Both the position numbers and the translations under genes were made by a program. Positions 23,454-36,061 of a stretch of DNA of 64,000 nt are shown piece after piece; position 1 is the stretch's first letter, and each line of letters opens with the position of its first letter. Under the pieces are notes generated by a model. The model was not told the origin of the DNA. It searched no databases and was given only the letters and a program-made list of their open reading frames with translations. Source of the DNA: Castor canadensis (Eukaryota; Chordata; Mammalia; Rodentia; Castoridae); NCBI RefSeq assembly GCF_047511655.1, contig NC_133393.1:155325779-155389778 (forward strand), in the 5' to 3' direction.

Positions 23454-25530
23454 CCTTCAGTGTTACAGATCACACTGTCTTTAGCCCGACAGCCAGTAGT
23501 CACTTGAGGAGCCATGCTGGTGGTGGCTCATTCTGTGCTTGGTTGCTCTTGCACAGAATCCTGACAGGGTGGGTGAGACTCCTTCCCTGGAGGAGCCCTC
23601 AGCTGAGTGCATGTCACTGCTAGGCGGTGATGAGCCAGTGAACTGGGGAGGGGACTCAGCCAGAGCAGACGGTGATCTTGTGTCCGCAGCCACTGCTGGG
23701 AACTGAGTGAGGTGAGTGAATCATTTCCCAAGTCCTCCATCCACAAAGTGAAGCTATGAGGTTTGAGCGTGTGGGGGGTAGGGTTAGGAGGCTGTTGGGA
23801 AGCCCAGAGTGACATGCCCATCAGCTCAGGAAGGGAGGCCGTGCTGTCTGTACCCTTGACAGTGCTGTGGACTTGTGTCTTGGAGTCTTGTGCTGGCTTC
23901 CACAGCTGATTTCTGCAGCCTCTCTCCTCTTCTAGCCTGAGGGGGTAGTCAGGGGTCTACAACAGAGAGAGGAGGAGGGGCACTGCCATTGCCTAACAGT
24001 GTGCCAGACAGGTGGCCAGGGGTGAGGCAGGAGGGTGGGCTGGGGGTCACTGGTGGCCTGCCACAAGCTTTGGCTTGGAGGAACATAGAGCAGGAATGCT
24101 TTGCAGATCCTGGATCCAGAAGGAAGGTGACATTTTGTTGAACAGCTGCTCCCGAAGAATATAAGGGGGATGTGTGAATCACTTCACAAGCATTCTGTCA
24201 GAAGGTTTAAATACGGTGTGAGTGGTGGGGGTAGGGAGGGAGAGAGCGAGACAGAGAGACAGAGCGGGAGGCAGAGGTGTGACGGGGAGGGACACAGGCA
24301 CTGGACTCAGAAGTGACATTTGCCAGTAGTCATTGCTGGTCCTTAGAACCCATTGCCCAACAGTGGGGGTGGCACACGTGTGTTTTTGCTAGTGGAGTCA
24401 GTTTTGTGAAGAGGAAGTGAGATATGAGTCAGTCACCGGCAGCAACAGGGCGGAGCCCCTGGAAGATGGCACTGAGACTGGAGCTCTTGCCCTCCCCCCA
24501 CCCCCTGCTCTGCCCACTGTCTGAGGGTCCCACTCTGCTGGGACAGACTCAGATCACTTGATTGGTGTCAAAAGCCCCAGGTTGAGGGGGGCCAGAGCCC
24601 GGTCAGGAGGGGCATAGAGGGCTGGGTCAGGAGTGGGTAGTGTCTAGCCGGCTAATCAGTTACTGAGTCAGGGAGGGCAGGCCGTGCTGGGCTCTGCCTG
24701 GGCCATCTGTGCAGCTCTCTGAGCTGTACAACTAGAACTGTGAGTTGCAGGTTGGGCTGACTCTGGGGGATCAGCCCCACAGCCCCATCTGCTGCCAGAC
24801 AGTGCCCTGCAGGGAGGACAGTGCAGGTAATCCCGTTGACTGCCTAGCACAACCACCTGCATGGGATTGGTGAATGCAGCAGGCACAAGGGCTGAAGTCC
24901 TGGCACTGGGGTCACAGGCCTCCCCAGAGTCAGCATGTGCTGTGTGAATGTAGGGCAGCCCCCTGGCTGTCAGCACAGCCATGGCAAGTGTCCTGTTCAG
25001 ACTGATGTCTGGAATGGGGTGCACCAGACTGTCACAGAGGCAAGAAAAGGGGACTGGCCTCTGGCCATCCACTCTCCAGCCGTTTAAAAGGCCCCATGCC
25101 TCATCTGCAGTTACTTAGCTGGCTTTGCATATGGACACTTGGCCATCTTAAGATGGGGCTAGGTGGCTGCTGTCTCAAAATTGTGGGCTGCCTGCCCTTC
25201 CTCTGGCCTCCTGCCCAGTCCTGCTCCAGGTACCTCGGCTCTCTCCTCGTCCCCTCTTCTATCCCTGGGGTACCACAGTCAGGCTCCTTTCCAGTCCCTC
25301 ATGCCTGTCACTCGGGCCAGGCCGTGGTGGTCCCTGAAGATGTGGGGAGAGCACATGAACATTGGCATTGGAGGGGCCCAGGCCAGGCTGGAGCCAAAGC
25401 CTTTCTGCCTCCAAATCATGTCATAGTGGTGAGGCCTGGGTCTGGTGATAGCCTCTCCCACCAGACCCCTCCCCCAAAGTGAGGTCTGACTGCAGGGTGC
25501 TTGTGGGTGCTTGAAATGTGTGTAAAGTGT

Positions 25531-25574
25531 TGACCCCCCACAGTGACCACAGTGACCCCCCACAGTGACCACAG
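25531..25574 (+). repeat. 22-bp perfect tandem duplication
   Basis: A unit beginning TGACCCCCCACAGTGACCAC is present twice in a row (25531-25552, 25553-25574) without a mismatch. Within each unit 'CAGTGACCAC' also partly repeats. Confidence 0.9.
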
Positions 25575-27284
25575 CTGGTGATTGTGGGGTTGAGCAGGGT
25601 GCTGGCCTCCAGCAGTGCCCAGCAGTGCCTGTTGAAGGCACCAGAGGCTGCGGATGAAGCAAGACTCCTGCTGCTGTGCTCCAGTGAGGGTGCCTGCTAG
25701 AGACAAGAGCTCAACCGTGTCCTTGTCCCTTCAGTCGCTGACATCTTCCTGAAAGCCATGGAGACAAGCCCTGGATGTCTGGGGGCGAATCTCTAGGGGT
25801 CAGAGAGTGTCCTAGATATTAGGGGAAGACCTGTGTATCAGGGGAGCTCTAATGTCAGAGGATCCCTGGGTGTTAGATGGAGCCCTGCATGTTGTGGGGA
25901 GCCTTGCGTGTCAGTGAGGGAGAGGTGACCCAAGGGCAGATGGTATGGTAGGGCTGGCTGGTGGGAAGGCTGCCTGAGGAGGAGGCCCCAGGGAGAAGGG
26001 GAGTGGACAGTTCTATTATCTGAATACTAGTAGGAGCCAGGGGGCATATGGAGGTGGCTGCCATCCTCCCATAGAGACCTTGAAAGGGGCCATGTGGTCT
26101 CCACTTTGCAGAAGTGGAAGTGGGTGCCTGAGAGGTCCCAGTTTGGTTTCCTGCAGGGTTCATGTGCTTGTCATCCCAAAAGTGCCCTCTTTGGTTTATA
26201 TATTTCAAAATGTCAGTGCTGTCTTCTTTCAGTTACTCCTCCCGTGGTCTCTGTGGGGTGGGCCCTTAACTCTTTTCATGGCCCACTCCTCGAGTGTCTG
26301 GGTGACACCCCCACCATGTGCACCCGCTGTCTCTTGTGTCCTCTGAATGGCAGGAAATCTTGTCTTTGGCAGAGCCGAGGTGCTGGGAGTCGGCAGGGAC
26401 TTTGTCAGTGTAAGGATGGGTATGCCTGGAGTGCCATCCCAGGGAGGAGGTGACTCTTTTCTGGTGTGTGTGAGCAGGCTAAGGGTTGCTGAGGCATGCA
26501 CCCCAGTCTCTTTGCCGTGATGGCCTGGCTTTTGTGGCTTGGTGAAGGGAGAACCCCAGAGCTGGAGCCAAGTGGAGCACCAGCATTCATGGGAGAGAGG
26601 CCAGGTGAGCTGAGGCTGGGAGGGCTAGTGGGGTAGGAGGAGTGTCCACAGCATGGGTGAGAATTCTCTTAAGGTGTCCTGGAGCACCCCATGAAGTTGA
26701 TTCCTTCCTGGCTGTGTTCTGAGCTTTCAGCCACAGGGTCCAGTGCAGGGTCGTGAAGTCTCTATCTTAAATTCTGTCTTCAGGGACTTAGAAAAACCTC
26801 TGCTACTGCATCAGAAAATCAGGGTTTGTTGTTTTAGACCCTGGTTTACCAAAGTGACCCAAGGCAGATGCTGACAGAGTGGTTGGTTGCATCTCTCAGA
26901 AAGGCCTGTGTTCCCATCCCCCACATCACAATTAGTTAGGCATAGTTGGAAATTGTGAGGTGGCATTGATAGGACATCAGGGCCAGCTGCACTCCAAGCC
27001 TGTCACCTCCCGTGGCTGCAGGCTCCACAGGACAAGGACTTCCCTCATCCCTGTGTACCTCACACTTGGCCGAGGGCCTGGGATAGACACTGAGAGCAGC
27101 ACAGGATGTCTGAGGAGAGCCCATGGCCAGCCACCTGAGTCTAAACCTGTCCCAGGGTCCAGCTCAGCATGGCCACCAGGACTCAGACGGGCAGTGCAAC
27201 AGGTGGGCTGCAGTCTCTGCAAGATTGCATCCCCAGGGGAGTGAGGCCAACCGCTCCTGTCCTCCCTTTCCCCTGCCCCTGGCT

Positions 27285-28215
27285 GACTTAATTGATAAAT
27301 AAGTATTGTTCCTTTAAGATAGGCAAGGGTGTGTTTTTTAATAATTGACTACTTAATTGTAGGATTAAAAATAGTCCAGCACATTGCTGCACTGATTCAC
27401 GGTGAGGGCGCTCAGCCCCTGCACTGGGGCCACATTCAGGTTCTGTGAGCTCTGCTTTCACCATTCAGGCCACACGGGCCAGGAGGGGGCTTCTCCCTTC
27501 ACACCTGCAGAAGCAGGACTTCCATCCCTGGGGCTCTGAATTCTGAGGCTCACTTTGATAGGGACAGGCCCAGTTATTGGCTTTCAAAAGCTGTATCGTC
27601 AGGCATTTTCCTGGCCAGCACCCATTCCCAACACTTCCAAAGCTCGAGGAGGGGCTCCTGGCTTGCTGACTTGTGGCTGGTCCTTTATGACAGGAGCTGG
27701 CTTCACTGCATTGGTGTAAGGAATTTTGATCACAAAAAGAGCCTATTATGACCTATTTATAAAGTCTTTCAGCATCACTTACATGAATATTTTGTCCTAA
27801 ATTCTGCATAATTAGAAGATAGAAACCCCACTCCGTGATTATTTTTGTTCACCAACATAACCTAAAATCAGAACTGTCTCCATGTGGGTTTGCAAAAAAG
27901 AAAGCATTTGAACGAAAACATAAAAAATTGATTTTATCCGCCTCATTCTCAAACGCGCGAGAGCGATGGGCTTGCTCAAGTAGCCTGGAAACCTTGTTTG
28001 ATTTACAGACCTTTACTCTTTGCCGGCAGCAGAAAGGGAACTCTTACTAAAATGTTGTAAATTCCAACTTGGAAGCGTGAGGAACCATTACTGGGGTTGC
28101 ACCTGATGGGTTCTTTCTCCCCAGACCCGGGATTCAACAACGCTTGCCTTAAATTCTTATCTTGATACAGCAACCTCAGCGTGAGAAATGTGAGTTATTT
28201 AGAGAAGGGAGGGGA
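27285..28215. promoter_or_regulatory. AT-rich, repeat-poor intronic block, candidate enhancer
   Basis: Composition changes abruptly from GC-rich intron to AT-rich sequence with no transposon landmarks. It holds homeodomain-type ATTA/TAAT cores ('TAATTGACTACTTAATTG' near 27341), a MEF2-type site CTATTTATAA at 27753-27762, and CpGs near 27950 ('AAACGCGCGAGAGCG') that are rare in this intron. No exon is apparent. Its role is inferred from composition and motifs only; conservation was not tested. Confidence 0.35.
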
Positions 28216-30687
28216 AGGAGATCTGCGGCTTTGGTCCATTTAGCAAATATTCTTCAAGTTCCTCTTACCTGCTGGGCCAGCCCCACATGAGGGCAGGTGG
28301 CACATCCCACCATGCACACCAGGGCATGCCAGTGGGCAGGAGGGGTGAGCCCGTGTTGCTCAGAGTGGTAGGGAGGCCTTTACAAGAGACTCGAGGGCAG
28401 ACACTTCTCTTCCTCCTTTCATGTTTTGGACTTCAGATGCACAGATAGGGGTAAGTCACATTCTTGAGTAATGACATGCTCCTGTCACTGGTCAAGCATG
28501 GCCTTCTTTCGTCTGTTTGTTATTTTTAATGTTCTGAGCACCCACAAACTCACCATCAGAACAAAAACCAAGACTGGGACGATCCTTACCTCTACCTAGA
28601 GGTTCTCCCAACCCTCCACCCCCAAGGGCTCATTGCCCCATCCTGGGTGCTCATTTCCTTGCTTTCTGCGGGTCCTCCTTTCTGTGGCCACATTGTCTTA
28701 TCTACCACAGCTTGTCCAGAGAGCCTGATGCCTGCCCACGGGCCCTCCTCCCATGGTGGTCCTCCTCTCTGCTCCTTCCCACAGAAGGACTAGTAGAAGC
28801 AGTTTGAACAGACTGCAGGTAGAGTGAGAGATGAGAGGAACATTTTAGGCCAGGGCAGGTGGAGGAGCTGGGCATGCTCCAAGATGCTCTGGGTGGGGAA
28901 CACTACGGAGAAGGCCAGTGGCCAGAGTGAACTGGGGTGGAAAGGGCTCCTGGACCTTTTGAGGCCCTGGGCAGAGGAAGGCTGTCCTATGGGTGGGTAG
29001 GGACCTGGGGGAGCAGACCCTGGCAGACAGGTGTTCCAAGAAGTGTCAGGTGCAGACATCCAGAAGGAAGAGCAGAGCTTGTCAGTTGACCCCACCACGG
29101 GCAGAGGGTCTGGGCTGGAGATAGAGGCTGCTATACTGGCCTGGTCCCTTGTGAGGCAGCATCTCCTGGGAACTTCCCTTCAGGAGAAAAATTGGAGTCC
29201 CCAGAATGAAGGAGACTAAGGGGCAGCACAAGGAGCCAGGGTGGGAGAGGCCTTGAGCAGCTGGCTGGCACGTCTTCTCCCTTTGCTGCTGGTGAATCCA
29301 CGTAGCAGGATCTTGGACCTCTGCCATGGACCAGGTCATTTCCACATGTCATTCCAATCTACAGCCTACCTGCTGGAGGCTGCATAGTCCAGCCATAAGG
29401 CAGAGCAGTGAGGGAAGTAGGGATCCCCACCCCCAGCATTTGGCCACACCAGGCCCAGAAAAGTATCCCTTACATGTTCCTACCAGAGACGCGTGGGTAC
29501 CTGGGATGAAGCGAGGGGCGGGCATGTGTGACAGGCATTTCTTCCAGCCTCAGGGTAGGCTGGGAAAGTAAGCAGAGGCATATGCTGAGTAGCACAGGCT
29601 TGTGGGAGAACCTGTCCTGGCCATCTCAGCACTTCTAGTGCAGTCCAGGAGATATGGGGGATTCAGCCATCAGTGGGTTTTTAATTGGACTACTTTTTGA
29701 GGTTCCTAGGTTGCAAATCTCCCCTTAAAGCCACATCCAGAAAGTGAGGCGATGCCTGACATTCTGGGCCCACTGGTTATTAGGTACACTGGTGTCCCAG
29801 GAGCAGGGGAATTCTGAATTTTAGAAGCAAACAGGCCTCCTGTCTAGGCAGCAGCTCTCATTAAGAGTCAGCCCTGGGCACAGCAATGGGAAGCCCCACT
29901 TCCTGGTCTCTACCCCTAGGTCCCCCCATTCCCCTCCCAGTCAGCAGAGTAATAGCTGTGCCCAGGCAGGGGGCAAAGCTGTGAACAGGCAGAGAACCAT
30001 AAAGCCCGGGCTACCCAGAAGGTGGCCACTATTGGACAAGTACAAGGTTGGAACACAGCCTGTCTCACCTCCCATGGTTAGTGCCAAGCTGGGTCTTCCA
30101 GGTGTCTGGCCTTATGTCCAGCATCCTTTCCCCACCTTGGCCACCCTCCTGGTTCACCCAGGGACCTGAGGTAGCCTTGCCGAAGGGCCAGGAACTGGCC
30201 AAGAGCTGTGCAGGGGGAAATGAGCACGCCCTCTTGATGACAGTGTCAGCCACCCAGAGGCTGCCTTGTCTGACCCAGAGCATAGAGGGCGTTTCTTTCT
30301 TGAAATTCATTCATCATAGTTCCAGGTGAGTGCTGTGCAGGAGGTCAGAGGCTGCCTGACTGTGCAGTTTCTCTGCTTCTCTGCCTGGACTGACCACAGG
30401 ACTTGTGCTAACCGGGCCCAGCTCTGCTCCTGGGGAGGACAGACTAGAGCTGTCGGCTTGTTCAGGCCAGGGCCTGGAGTTTTATCTGGTTAAATCAATT
30501 TGCCAGGCAGATAGTCATCAGTTTCTGCAGGTGTATGTGTGGCCAGGATGACAGGTGTTATCTGGCCCTGTCTGCAGTGAGGCCACTTGACACAGGATTG
30601 TGAATCCTGACGTGGGCCCTGTCCCCTGTCCTATGTGGGTGGACGCTGGTGCCTCCCAGGCTTCCAGGTCTGTGTGCCCAGCCACGG

Positions 30688-31218
30688 TTTTTTTTTTTTC
30701 TTTTTTTTTTTTTGATTTTGATTTTTATTTATTTATTTTTTTTTTTCATTTTTCTTTTATTATTCATATGTGCATACAAGGCTTGGTTCATTTCTCCCCC
30801 CTGCCCCCACCCCCTCCCTTACCACCCACTCCACCCCCTCCCGCTCCCCCCCCCCAATACCCAGCAGAAACTATTTTGCCCTTATTTCTAATTTTGTTGA
30901 AGAGAGAGTATAAGCAATAATAGGAAGGAACAAGGGGTTTTGCTGGTTGAGATAAGGATAGCTATACAGGGAGTTGACTCACATTGATTTCCTGTGCGTG
31001 GGTGTTACCTTCTAGGTTAATTCTTTTTGATCTAACCTTTTCTCTAGTACCTGTTCCCCTTTTCCTATTGGCCTCAGTTGCTTTTAAGGTATCTGCTTTA
31101 GTTTCTCTGCGTTAAGGTCAACAAATGCTAGCTAGTTTTTTAGGTGTCTTACCTATCCTCACCCCTCCCTTGTGTGCTCTCGCTTTTATCATGTGCTCAT
31201 AGTCCAATCCCCTTGTTG
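30688..31218 (-). mobile_element. Recent 5'-truncated L1 insertion (3' UTR only)
   Basis: It begins on the + strand with long T-runs (the A-tail in reverse) and 'TATTCATATGTGCATACAAG', followed by a C-rich tract that is the complement of the G-rich L1 3' UTR. A perfect 10-bp target-site duplication CCAGCCACGG lies at 30678-30687 and 31219-31228. Only about 530 bp of the 3' end is present, with no ORF2 coding sequence. The same 3' end is found in the other orientation at 35038-35210. Confidence 0.9.
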
Positions 31219-34200
31219 CCAGCCACGGGTTTGAGTCTTCTTTCCCTCCTAGAGCTGGATTGTGACTTTGGTATTTGGAGATTAGGTCCAACAGGCTTTG
31301 TTCTTCTGTCATCTTGGGACCTTTTCCCCACTGGTCACTGAGACCTCCTCTTGGCAGAGCTTCAGTGGCTCAGGACTGACTCAGCTGCTGTCTCTAGGAG
31401 GGCTTGGCCCCACCTTCTCCGTCAACCTGTCTGTCTGGTCCAGCAAGGTTTTAAGTCCTGCCCTTTCCTGGGAGTCTGCAGACAGAGGTTTGGGCTCTGG
31501 GTGCTTGACCTAAAGGGCTGTGAAGTGGCTCCACAAGCAGGAGCAGTGGAGCAAAGTCCCTTGTGCTGCTGGAGGCCAGAGTGGACCCCTGGGCCTCACC
31601 AGATGCCAAGCATGGGCTTGGAGCAGCCCGCTGAGCTGCCGGGGAGATGGGCCTGAGGCAAGCCAGGAAGCAAGGCGGTTTGAAAGAGCATTTTCTTTGC
31701 TTCAATGTTTAAGAGTTTGCGTTTTCCCAAGGAGAAGATGGTCTGAAGTCTGAAGACCTGTGGGAACGAGATGATGCGGTGAGTTGGGATCTTAGATCCA
31801 GAGGACTTCATCCAGTCTCTCTGTCTCTCTCGTTTCAGTGATTTTCTTGAAAGGCTTTAATTAGGACAAAAACAAGTGCCATTTTATTTGCATGTTACTA
31901 TTTTGGGCAGGTTTATAGGGACTCCAGGCCTGTCTCAGTCACTGGCGTAGGACCCGTCTGTGGGGTGCAGAAAGGTTGGTGTGCAACCTTTCTCTTCAAA
32001 GAGAGGCAACCTCTCTTTGGTGACTTTGATGAAAATTGTAGTGAGATGTGTAGCCTTGCTGCTGTGGTGAGTGGACTCAGAGGATTTGGCTGTTGAGGGG
32101 AGGAAGGAGGAGGAGAGGTGAATGGGGCTGTCGCTTTGTACCTCGGTTTCCGTAATTAGGGAAGGAATAGGGCATTGCCCTGCTGGGTCCTGACCTGGAC
32201 CTCTTTGCATCTCCTCCTGTCCTTTCTGGTCACTGGTTTGACTTGTTATGGTTTGCTGGATGCCAGGCCTGGCTCATATTTTTCTGACATGGATTAGGTG
32301 TCTGGAGCAGGAGCCCATTCTGAAGGTGGCAGCAGCCCTAGACTGTAGGGTGGAGGGTTGGGGCCCCATAGTGAGCCATGGTGCAGCTCTGAGCTCCCGA
32401 GGGGCAGGGATACCTGATAGTGGAAACAGGAGCTGCCCTGAAAGCCAAGTCCGCAGCTGTGTGAGTGCAGGCGGGGACTGAAGGGTCTTGTGGGACACTG
32501 TCCTTACCTGGCCAGTTTGAGGCTGGAACTGAAAAAAAGACTGAATGGGGCCAGAGACATGATCCAGGGAGGTGTGTGGGAAAAGGGGACAGGTGCCACC
32601 ACCTCCCCCAAGTCTGGTGGGGAGATCCCAGGTGTGGCTGGGTGCCATGTCACCTGTGGTGTCCATCAGCCCAAGGGCTCTCTCTGGGGGAGATCAGGAA
32701 GAGACTGAGACGCAGGGTCAAAGCAGGACAGCCAAGGCCTTGAGAGAACCCCTAGCACAGCACCTGAGAAGTAGAAACTTCAGGGCCCGTGTCCACTGGG
32801 GGCTGGGAGCAGGTAGCTCGTCTGTTTAGCTGCTGGGGCGTCTGAGTCTACGTGTGCTATGAGCTGCGTCTGTCACCATGCAGTGTCAACATGGCTCTCA
32901 GGTTTTCTATTCTTGAACCATCATTTTCATAGTTGTACTTTTGGAGATTATTTTTAAGAATTAAGATCACTCGTGCAGAGTTACCTGCCAGCCTGATTTA
33001 ACCTTTGAGTTCAGGTCTCTGAAATAAGACTTGCACTCTGGGGAAGATGGAGGTGAAAATGTTCCCCAGATCAGTTCCCCACACCCCTTGGGTTCTCCAC
33101 ACTTGCTATTGCTGGTGAAAATTGCGTTTGGGTGTCAGGTCACCTTTAGCCAGTGACCACCAGTACAGTTACTCACCCCCACCACAGCCTCCTCATGCAA
33201 GGCCTCCTTGTGGGAGTGTATTAGTGAGCATCCCAACCGTGTCCTGTCACCAGCGGCCTTTGTCCCTGCAGCTTTGGCTGTACCAGGAAGGTTTGCTGTT
33301 TATAAGACCAGTGGTCAGAGGGGCCTATGGAGGGCGGAGGCATCCTTCAGTCATAAGAAATGTGTCTTAAGTATGTGTGAAGGCCTGAGTTCTTAAGGCC
33401 AGCCATACCTGTGCCCTCCTTTGAGAGGATGCCACGAGGGGCCTAGAACTAATACCTGCAGTTGTTACCTGGAGCTGTCACCCTCTTCTCCTGGTGGCAG
33501 GATATTGGGCTATTGTTCAGGGTCTCTGTAGAGCCCATTGCAGAGGGATACAAGGCAGAGAGGGCCTGAGATGTGGAGCCTCATGGGGTCTCAGGCCAGA
33601 GTCTCTGGTCCCTTCTTCCTCCCGGTGTTCCCTTTCCTGTCTCATCCCCCTTCTGCTTCACCTGGGTCTGCATCCCAGGCAGACTGTCTCCCAGAATGGC
33701 TGCGCTTCTGGGCCTCTGTATCACACTGTCCCTTTTCAAAGAGGCTGTGATTTGTCCTCACAGGGGGCTGGGGTCCACAGTCCCTCACAGCAGCGCAAGT
33801 AATTTAGGGAGGAGGAACGCTGGATGTGGAACTGAAGACAGGTGCGTGCTGTGGGGGTCAGGTGGCAGAGATGGGTGTGCAGGCTGCAGGATGGTGGGTG
33901 CATCCCTGTGAGCACACACAGGTTTGGAGCCTAGGTGCCTCAGGACTGATGTGTCCCAAGAATGGAGAGATGCCGTGCACTGTGGAAGTCAGGGAGGGTG
34001 TCCCGGGGGAGGGGCCTCACGTGGCCCTGAAGGGAGGCAGGAGGAAGGAACAGTAAGCAGTGTAGAGTGTCCTGTCCTATGAAGACACATGCTGACCAGG
34101 AGACTGCCTTGAGGTGCCACCTGCCTTTCTTGGGCTCTACTCTGACCTGAGTCACTGGGGGAGGAACACGGATGCACCTGTCAGGAGGTGGAGTTGGGGT

Positions 34201-35037
34201 TGCACTGCTGTGTGGCACAATGTCACGAGCCCACGGTGGGGGGCTGGAGCCCTGGCCAGGAGCCAGGCACTGCCCTGTTTTGCTGTGCTGCTTTCTCATG
34301 TGCTTCAGTGTCCTTGTCTGCAATGGATGGTGGCAATTTCCATCTGCTAGAGTTGGGAGGGTGAAGTTAGCTTCCTGAGGTGGTGTGGTGGATACTGAAG
34401 CCCAGTTGCTGCCACTATCCTAAGAGGCATCCTGCTTATTTCTTGTCTACCTGCCACCTGGCAGCAGGTGTGCCAGGACCCTGTGAGGTTTGTGTGTGGA
34501 GTCCGTCCCCTGCCAGCCTGCGTGGTGGCCCTTGGCTGGTGGTACAGGTCATGTGATGTGGGTGTGGTACAGTTGAACTCTGCCCATCCAAGTAACTTGC
34601 AGAGCTGTGACCAGAAAGGAATTGAGTGCTCCAGCTAGCTCCCCTCCCACCGTGATGGGAGGTGGTGCCCTCTGCTCTCTGGATCCCTGTCTGACATTTG
34701 GCATCTTGTCCCAGGTTGTACCTGGACACAGCTCCCTCTGGACACAGCTCTGGTCCCCCATAAGCCCTTGGTGGTGGTCAGAGGTCACTGGTGGTCTGGC
34801 CTGGGGGTGCTCAGGTTTCTAGTATCCGTTCAGAAGATCTCTGAGCCTGTCTTCCATTCCTTCCTGAGTCACTGGGAGAGGCCTGGGGCCAGCAGACTGT
34901 TTGGTGTCGTCTCAGACCCTTTATAGCCTTCAGTGACTAAGGACGTCCCTGGGCTTTGTGTATAGGGCTTGTATTATTACTATTTTCTGAATCAGAAACT
35001 GAAATATATTAATTGGCTTATTAAAAAAGCCCACTGC

Positions 35038-35210
35038 CAAAATAGTTTCTGCCGGGTATTGAGGGGGTGGGGGGGAGAGGGAGGGGGCGGAGTGGGTGGT
35101 AAGGGAGGGGGTGGGGGCGGGGGGGGGGGAGAAATGACCCAAGCATTGTATGCACATATGAATAATAAAACAATAAAAATTTTTAAAAAATGCCACGCAC
35201 TGTCAAAAAA
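35038..35210 (+). mobile_element. Recent, very short 5'-truncated L1 insertion with a double A-tail
   Basis: The body is the same L1 3' UTR as at 30.7 kb: 'AAATAGTTTCTGCCGGGTAT', a G-rich tract (35061-35130), 'TGACCCAAGCATTGTATGCA' and two AATAAA signals. It is flanked by a perfect 15-bp duplication AAAAAAGCCCACTGC at 35023-35037 and 35211-35225. After the first A-run there are 14 extra bases (35191-35204) and then a second A-run. Confidence 0.9.
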
Positions 35211-35349
35211 AAAAAAGCCCACTGCAACCCCATTACATGTCGACACACACAGCACATTTTTACTTACAAAAATCACTATTAAAAAAGTTAGTAAGGAGAG
35301 GCACTGGCACATTTGCAGCTCTTCTCGGAGTCCCCTGTGATGGGAGATG

Positions 35350-35560
35350 GTGGTGGCCGTTGTGATAATGCTGCTGTGAACATCTGTGTGGAGGGCTGTT
35401 TGCACCCTGCTTTCAGTTCTCTTGGGAATGGCCCCAGAAGTGGACTGGCTGTGCCACATGGTAATTCTTGGTTTAATTTTTGAGGAACCTGTGTACTGTT
35501 CTTCATGGTCCACTGCAGCTGTGGTTCCCCCAGAGTGGCCACCTAGGAACACAGCAGTCC
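35350..35560 (-). repeat. Old L1 3'-end fragment
   Basis: 'GTTGTGATAATGCTGCTGTG', 'CACATGGTAATTCTTGGTTT' and 'TTTTTGAGGAACCTGTGTAC' follow the inverted L1 consensus order. It is diverged and much older than its neighbour at 35.0 kb. Confidence 0.7.
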
Positions 35561-35664
35561 GCAGCTCTGCCGCCCACCGTCCCTGACTCCCCGCCTCCCC
35601 ATCGCAGCTGGATCCTGGCAGGCAACAGACTCCAGGCACCCCAGACTCCATTCTCTACCTTGAA

Positions 35665-35775
35665 GTGGCTACCTGAGTTTCCTCATCTCTTTAACAGGGG
35701 AATCACAATAATCACCACTGATATGACACGTTTTTAGTGTTTGTCAGGCCCCGGGCAGGAGAGGAGGAGTGGGAC
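35665..35775 (+). repeat. MIR fragment
   Basis: 'CTACCTGAGTTTCCTCATCT' and 'GGGGAATCACAATAATCACC' match the forward MIR core. Confidence 0.6.
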
Positions 35776-35901
35776 CCTGGCTGTTGTGCAGGGATTCATC
35801 CGAGAGGCCTAACAAGCACCAGGCAGTGCTTGTTCTTAGTGGACTGGGGCTGTGGGTGAATTGCGTGAGCTGAATGGGATGCGTTGTCTGCCATATCTTC
35901 T

Positions 35902-36061
35902 TTTTTTTTTTTTTTTTTTATGATTTGTCTTTTTTATTTTGTGTGGTATTATTTTTCATGGTTATTTCTACAGGAGGTCTGAAGCATTTTACAGAACCAC
36001 TAATGAAATCTTGATGAGTTAAGAGAAAAATTATACATAAAATCACAGTTCTATTATTTCA
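35902..36061 (-). mobile_element. Short polyadenylated retro-insertion of unknown source
   Basis: It is flanked by a perfect duplication TCTGCCATATCTTCT (left 35887-35901, right 36062-36076). Read on the minus strand, about 140 bases of AT-rich sequence end in an AATAAA signal about 15 bases before a long A-run. This is the layout of an L1-mediated copy of an mRNA 3' end. I do not recognise the parent transcript; it does not resemble the L1 or SINE families in the window. Confidence 0.75.

Noticed and set aside
30688-35210. Possible intact autonomous L1
   Set aside because: Both recent copies are only 3' ends, each enclosed by its own duplication, in opposite orientation and with no coding sequence between them.
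34992-35651. 219-codon minus-strand frame
   Set aside because: It spans two L1 3'-end fragments of different age, and its proline run is the complement of the L1 G-tract.
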